In this document: positions 59,996 through 64,000 of the stretch, in pieces
Layout of the letters: every line of letters starts with the position of its first letter
Position numbering within the stretch: position 1 is the stretch's first letter
Source: Pseudophaeobacter sp.
GTDB taxonomy: Bacteria; Pseudomonadota; Alphaproteobacteria; Rhodobacterales; Rhodobacteraceae
Direction: 5' to 3'
DNA length: 64,000 nt
NCBI GenBank assembly: GCA_027019165.1
Contig: JALUXC010000010.1
Coordinates: 1 to 64,000, forward strand
Translations under genes and position numbers: made by a program
The notes under the pieces: generated by a model
The model's input: only the letters and a program-made list of their open reading frames with translations
Databases searched by the model: none
What the model was told of the DNA's origin: nothing

Positions 59996-62440
59996 ATGTC
60001 TGATTTTCCATCAAAGGCCCGCGTGGTCATCATCGGCGGCGGTGTTGTCGGCTGCTCCTCCCTGTATCATCTGGCCAAAAAGGGCTGGAGCGATTGCGTC
60101 CTTCTGGAAAAGAACGAGCTGACAGCAGGGTCCACCTGGCATGCGGCGGGCAATGTGCCGACCTTCTCCACCTCCTGGTCGGTGATGAACATGCAGCGCT
60201 ATTCGACCGAGCTGTATGCGCGCCTTGGGGATGAGGTCGACTATCCCATGAATTACCACCAGACAGGCTCGATCCGGCTGGCGCACACCAAAGAGCGGAT
60301 GCAGGAGTTTGAGCGCGCCGCTGCCATGGGCCGCTATCAGGGTATGGGGATGGAGATCCTGACCCCCGAGGAGGCCAAGGCGCGCTATCCCTTCCTTGAA
60401 ACCCACGATCTGGCGGGCGCGCTTTATGATCCCAATGACGGTGACATCGACCCGGCGCAGGTGACACAGGCTCTGGCCAAGGGCGCGCGCGATATGGGGG
60501 CGAAGATCCTGCGGTTCTGCCCCGCGACGGGTGTGACGCAGACAGATGACGGCTGGATCGTGCACACGGGCAAGGGCGACATCACCTGCGATTACGTGGT
60601 CAATGCCGCCGGATACTATGCGCAGCGCGTGGGCGAGTGGTTCAAACCCTATGGCGGGCGCACGGTGCCGATGATGGTGATGAGCCATCAGTATCTTCTG
60701 TCCGAGGAAATCCCCGAGATCGAAGCCCACAGCAAGGCGACCGGTAAGAAACTGCCGCTACTCAGGGATGTGGATGTCTCCTACTACCTGCGGCAGGAGA
60801 AACATGGCTTCAACCTTGGCCCTTACGAGCCGAATTGCCGCGCCCATTGGGAGACGGACGCCGACCCCATGCCCGAGGATTTCTCCTTCCAGCTGTGGAA
60901 TGACGATCTGGACCGCATCGAAGAGATCGTCGCCGATGCGATGGAGCGGGTGCCTGCGCTTGCCACGGCCGGGGTTTCCCGCGTCATCAACGGGCCGATT
61001 CCTTATGCGCCCGATGGGTTGCCGCTGATCGGTCCCATGCCGGGGGTGAAAAATGCCTTTGAGGCCTGTGTTTTCACCTTTGGCATTGCCCAAGGGGGCG
61101 GTGCGGGCAAGGTGCTGGCGGAATGGATCGTCGATGGGCAGACCGAATGGGACATGTGGTCCTGCGATCCGCGCCGCTATACCGACTACACTGATCACGA
61201 CTACTGCGTCGCAAAGGGGATGGAGGTCTACGGCCACGAATACGCCATGCATTTCCCGCGCCACGAATGGCCAGCGGCACGCGACAAGAAGCTCTCGCCG
61301 GTGCATGACAGGGTGACGGCCTTGGGCGGGCAGATGGGCGCCTACAACGGATGGGAGCGCGCCAATTGGTTTGCAAAGCCGGGGGATGACACCTCAGAAG
61401 AGGCAACCCAGACCTGGGGCCGCTCTGGCCCGTGGGAGGCGCGTATCCGCGAGGAATGTGAAGCGGTGCGCGATCACTGCGGCGTGCTGGACCTGCCGGG
61501 CTTTTCCCGGTTCGAGGTTTCGGGGCAGGGCGCGGCCGAGGCGTTGCGCGGGCTGATTGCCGGAGCTTTGCCCAAGGTGGGGCGTATGAACCTCGTCTAT
61601 ATTGCCAATGACAAAGGCCGTATCCTGACCGAGATGTCCTGCCTGCGCATGGATGAGGACGACTTTCTGATGATCACCGCAGCGACCGCGCAGTGGCATG
61701 ACCGGGATATCCTGCAAAGTGCCATGCCTGCGGGGGTATCGGTGCGGGATGTGACCACCTCGACCGATACATTGATCGTGACCGGACCAAAGGCCAGCGA
61801 CATACTTGCGCCGCTGACGGACGGCGATCTGTCGCTGGGCTGGCTCACCCATCAGCAGGCCCGCGTCGCTGACCGGCCCGCGATGTTGGTGCGGGTCTCC
61901 TTCGCCGGGGAGCTGGGCTGGGAAATCCATGCCGCCAACGCCGATATGCCTGCGATCTATGAGGCGGTTCTCAACGCCGGGGCCAAGCCCTTTGGCATGT
62001 ATGCGTTGAATGCCTTGCGGATCGAAAAAGGGTATCGCGCCTGGAAAGGGGATCTTTCGACTGACTACACACTGCTCGAAGGCGGGTTGGAGCGCTTTGT
62101 CCGTCTAGACAAACCGCAGGATTTCCCCGGAAAGGCGGCCCTGATGGCGGAGAAACAGCAGGGCGTGGCAAAACGCTTTGTCACTCTGATCGTTGAGGCC
62201 GGCGAGGCGGACGCGCCATATATGTCCTGCATCTGGAAGGATGGGGAGATCGTGGGCGAGACGACCTCTGGCGATTGGGGCTATCGGGTTGGTGCCTCCA
62301 TCGCGCTGGGCATGGTGCGCAGCGATCTGGCAATGCCGGGCACCGAGCTGGAGGTCGAAATCTATGGCCAGATGTGCCGCGCCGTGGTGCAAAAGGACGA
62401 ACCCTTGTGGGATCCGCAAAATACACGCTTGCGTGCCTAG
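59996..62440 (+). CDS. Dimethylglycine dehydrogenase-like FAD/GcvT protein
   Basis: 814 residues, typical of DmgdH/sarcosine-dehydrogenase-type enzymes. The N-terminal FAD oxidoreductase has VVIIGGGVVGCSSLYHLAKKG and AGSTWHAAGNVPTFS. The FAD-dependent oxidoreductase central domain and the C-terminal folate-binding GcvT (aminomethyltransferase) domain follow, with FAGELGWEIH and the ALRIEKGYRAW motif. It should remove N-methyl groups and pass them to tetrahydrofolate. The exact substrate (dimethylglycine, sarcosine or a relative) is inferred from context. It precedes a homocysteine methyltransferase. Confidence 0.9.
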   Translation: MSDFPSKARVVIIGGGVVGCSSLYHLAKKGWSDCVLLEKNELTAGSTWHAAGNVPTFSTSWSVMNMQRYSTELYARLGDEVDYPMNYHQTGSIRLAHTKERMQEFERAAAMGRYQGMGMEILTPEEAKARYPFLETHDLAGALYDPNDGDIDPAQVTQALAKGARDMGAKILRFCPATGVTQTDDGWIVHTGKGDITCDYVVNAAGYYAQRVGEWFKPYGGRTVPMMVMSHQYLLSEEIPEIEAHSKATGKKLPLLRDVDVSYYLRQEKHGFNLGPYEPNCRAHWETDADPMPEDFSFQLWNDDLDRIEEIVADAMERVPALATAGVSRVINGPIPYAPDGLPLIGPMPGVKNAFEACVFTFGIAQGGGAGKVLAEWIVDGQTEWDMWSCDPRRYTDYTDHDYCVAKGMEVYGHEYAMHFPRHEWPAARDKKLSPVHDRVTALGGQMGAYNGWERANWFAKPGDDTSEEATQTWGRSGPWEARIREECEAVRDHCGVLDLPGFSRFEVSGQGAAEALRGLIAGALPKVGRMNLVYIANDKGRILTEMSCLRMDEDDFLMITAATAQWHDRDILQSAMPAGVSVRDVTTSTDTLIVTGPKASDILAPLTDGDLSLGWLTHQQARVADRPAMLVRVSFAGELGWEIHAANADMPAIYEAVLNAGAKPFGMYALNALRIEKGYRAWKGDLSTDYTLLEGGLERFVRLDKPQDFPGKAALMAEKQQGVAKRFVTLIVEAGEADAPYMSCIWKDGEIVGETTSGDWGYRVGASIALGMVRSDLAMPGTELEVEIYGQMCRAVVQKDEPLWDPQNTRLRA

Positions 62441-62484
62441 GGGCCTCCGGGTACGGCGCGTTCAGGTAACGCAAGAGGTTTGAG

Positions 62485-63381
62485 ATGTCAGATATTACTC
62501 TGCTGGATGGCTCCATCGGTCAGGAGCTGGTGAAACGGGCCAAGGGGCAGCCGACGCCCATGTGGTCTACCTCGGTGATGCTGGATCAGCCCGAAGCCGT
62601 GACGGCCGTGCACAAGGCCTATTTCGACGCAGGCGCCACCATTGCCACGGCCAACACCTATGCCGTGCACCGGGACCGTCTGCCCATGGGGGGGCTAGAG
62701 GATCGGTTCGAAGACCTGATCGACATGGCGCTGCAAGGTGCTTGTGAGGCGCGCGACGCCAATGGCGGGGGCCGGGTGGCCGGGGCGATGGGGCCGCTGG
62801 GCGCAACCTACCGCACTGACAAGACACCACCTGCACAGGAAGCCGCGCCGCTTTTTGCCGAACTGGTTGATCTGATGCGCGACCGGGTCGATCTCTTCAT
62901 TCTGGAAACCGTCGCCTCTGTCGATCAGGCGCGAGGCGGATTGATGGGCTGCCAAAAGGCAGACCGCCCGGTCTGGCTGTCGGTGACGGTCGATGACGAG
63001 GACGGAACCCGCCTGCGCTCAGGCGAAGCGGTTGCGGACTTGGCGCCGGTGGTGGCGGAGTTTGTGCCCGATGCGGTGCTGATCAACTGCTCCCGCCCCG
63101 AGGCGATCCCGGCTGGCCTTGAGATCCTCAAGACCTTTGGCCGCCCCTTTGGGGCCTATGCCAACGGCTTTACCAAGATCTCGGAAGGGTTCCTGAAAGA
63201 TGCCCCGACAGTGGACGCGCTGGAAGAACGCAAGGATCTGGGGCCAGAGGCGTATTCGAATTTGGTGATGGGCTGGATTGATCAGGGCGCGACGATCGTT
63301 GGCGGCTGTTGCGAGGTTGGCCCCGATCACATCACCGAACTGGCCCGCCGCCTGAAGGCGGAAGGGCATCGGATCGTCTGA
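62485..63381 (+). CDS. Homocysteine S-methyltransferase family (betaine-homocysteine type)
   Basis: 298 residues. The zinc site of this family is present: Cys in LINCSRPEA and GGCC (IVGGCCEVGPDHI). The opening LLDGSIGQEL with ANTYAVHR are typical of BHMT/homocysteine methyltransferases. Next to a dimethylglycine dehydrogenase-like gene the likely donor is glycine betaine, with dimethylglycine as product. S-methylmethionine or dimethylsulfoniopropionate as donor is possible. Homocysteine for it would come from ahcY-type activity. Confidence 0.9.
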   Translation: MSDITLLDGSIGQELVKRAKGQPTPMWSTSVMLDQPEAVTAVHKAYFDAGATIATANTYAVHRDRLPMGGLEDRFEDLIDMALQGACEARDANGGGRVAGAMGPLGATYRTDKTPPAQEAAPLFAELVDLMRDRVDLFILETVASVDQARGGLMGCQKADRPVWLSVTVDDEDGTRLRSGEAVADLAPVVAEFVPDAVLINCSRPEAIPAGLEILKTFGRPFGAYANGFTKISEGFLKDAPTVDALEERKDLGPEAYSNLVMGWIDQGATIVGGCCEVGPDHITELARRLKAEGHRIV

Positions 63382-63396
63382 CTTAAGCGGGGCGCG

Positions 63397-64000
63397 ATGG
63401 GACAGCAAGGCGGGACCGACAGCAGGACTTGGCACTTTGACATTCTGGTCTGCGATGGCTTCGTTCTGACCGAAATGGCTGCGGTGACCGATACGCTGCG
63501 CATTGCCAATCGCGTTCTCGCGCGTCCCGCATTCCACTGGACCGTGCGCTCGGCTGTTGGTGGGCGCATTGGCTGCCGCTCGGGTCTTGATGTGGAAACC
63601 GAGCCATTCTTGGCGCGGCCAGATGCGGATTTTGCATTTGTGCTGGGCAACACCGACCCCGGACACCCCGGCCTGTCCCTTGGCCGGGTGATCCAGAGCT
63701 ACACCAGCCGTGGCACCAAGGTCTATCTGCTGGCCGAAGCGGCGGCGCGTCACATCCGAAATCAAAGCGGCGCAAGCGGCCCTCATACGACCCATTGGGA
63801 AAACTCGGATCTTTTGCGCGAGCAGCTTGGACTGGACCCCGGTAGCCAGACTCTGGCGCATGAGGACGGGCTGGTGGTGACCTGCGCCGGGATGGGCGCC
63901 ACCACCGATATCGTTCTGGCGCTGGTGGGGCGTCTCACCTCTGCGGCGGTGCAGGTGACCGTCGCGAATATCCTGCTGCACGATCACATCCGCGATTTTG
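63397..64000 (+). CDS. GlxA-family AraC-type regulator (N-terminal part, truncated)
   Basis: The first 201 codons from the ATG at 63397; the window ends before the AraC helix-turn-helix. The visible part is the DJ-1/PfpI-like amidase domain found in GlxA, CdhR and GbdR regulators: FDILVCDGFVLTEMAAVTD, then LVCAG-like sequence (VVTCAGMGATTDIVLALVG) and HDHIRDF at the edge. GbdR-type members sense glycine betaine or dimethylglycine and activate their catabolic genes, which suits the two preceding genes. Specificity is inferred from position. Confidence 0.85.
   Translation, partial: MGQQGGTDSRTWHFDILVCDGFVLTEMAAVTDTLRIANRVLARPAFHWTVRSAVGGRIGCRSGLDVETEPFLARPDADFAFVLGNTDPGHPGLSLGRVIQSYTSRGTKVYLLAEAAARHIRNQSGASGPHTTHWENSDLLREQLGLDPGSQTLAHEDGLVVTCAGMGATTDIVLALVGRLTSAAVQVTVANILLHDHIRDF

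Noticed and set aside
1-64000. CRISPR arrays, insertion sequences, prophage genes
   Set aside because: No regularly spaced direct repeats with unique spacers, no transposase or integrase, and no phage structural genes were seen.

Overview
The window looks like a chromosome segment of a marine Rhodobacteraceae (Roseobacter-group) alphaproteobacterium of the Ruegeria/Phaeobacter kind. The evidence is gene order and protein character: hemD next to a Mic60 (mitofilin) homologue and hemY, mutY-DUF721-dsbA, DUF3576-leuS-lptE-holA, a Rhodobacter-type porin, an oxygen-independent hemN behind an FNR-type box, and a dimethylglycine/homocysteine methyl-transfer cluster with a GlxA-type regulator. Most genes are about 60-70% GC. 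A few short stretches near 50% GC look like later insertions. The species is inferred; no rRNA is present to fix it.

Layout. 1-3.7 kb: end of ahcY with its terminator, a candidate small RNA, then a leftward operon tsaD-gpsA-YciI-EVE plus DUF1761. 3.7-7.4 kb: rightward hemD-mic60-hemY. 7.8-10.6 kb: a large secreted protein with three tandem HYR-like repeats and an outer-membrane beta domain. 10.8-12.5 kb: tRNA-Leu(CAG), then hemN. 12.6-16.2 kb: mutY and alkB leftward, DUF721-dsbA rightward. 16.3-17.8 kb: a lower-GC islet (WYL regulator plus an unknown protein). 17.8-22.2 kb: leftward pmbA-cysQ-KdtA-like-lpxK. 22.3-27.8 kb: DUF2125, SDR, crotonase-like protein, HNH, flavoprotein, GST. 27.9-32.6 kb: leftward DUF3576-leuS-lptE-holA. 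32.9-38 kb: porin, YggS, YkuD-ribA, a CenR-like response regulator and a possible actinoporin-like protein. 38.2-46.5 kb: xthA, DUF6653, CnoX-Lon domain-Trm112-membrane protein, UbiH-type monooxygenase, amidase, aminotransferase. 46.6-52.5 kb: ftsK-lolA, an SLT lipoprotein, an AEC carrier and hspQ. 52.6-58.3 kb: gamma-glutamyltransferase, an RsbW/STAS pair, thiolase, esterase and msrC. 58.4-64 kb: Xre-cupin regulator, LysE exporter, GFA protein, dimethylglycine-dehydrogenase-like protein, homocysteine methyltransferase and a truncated GlxA-type regulator.

The most unusual pattern lies between genes. At least eight copies of one structured repeat are present. Each has a GCTCCCGC-like box, a variable hairpin, a TTGGGC(CC) core and a GC-rich terminal hairpin. 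They occur only in six gaps between convergently transcribed genes. The stems differ in sequence from copy to copy but stay paired, as expected for a selected RNA or DNA structure. Two gaps carry two copies in opposite orientation. I do not recognise this family by name. Second-tier observations are a (GAAGCC)16 tract inside the Mic60 gene, a possible pore-forming protein at 37.5-38.0 kb, a KdtA-like enzyme lacking the membrane anchor and catalytic motifs, and candidate operators upstream of hemN, the porin and the Xre-cupin regulator.
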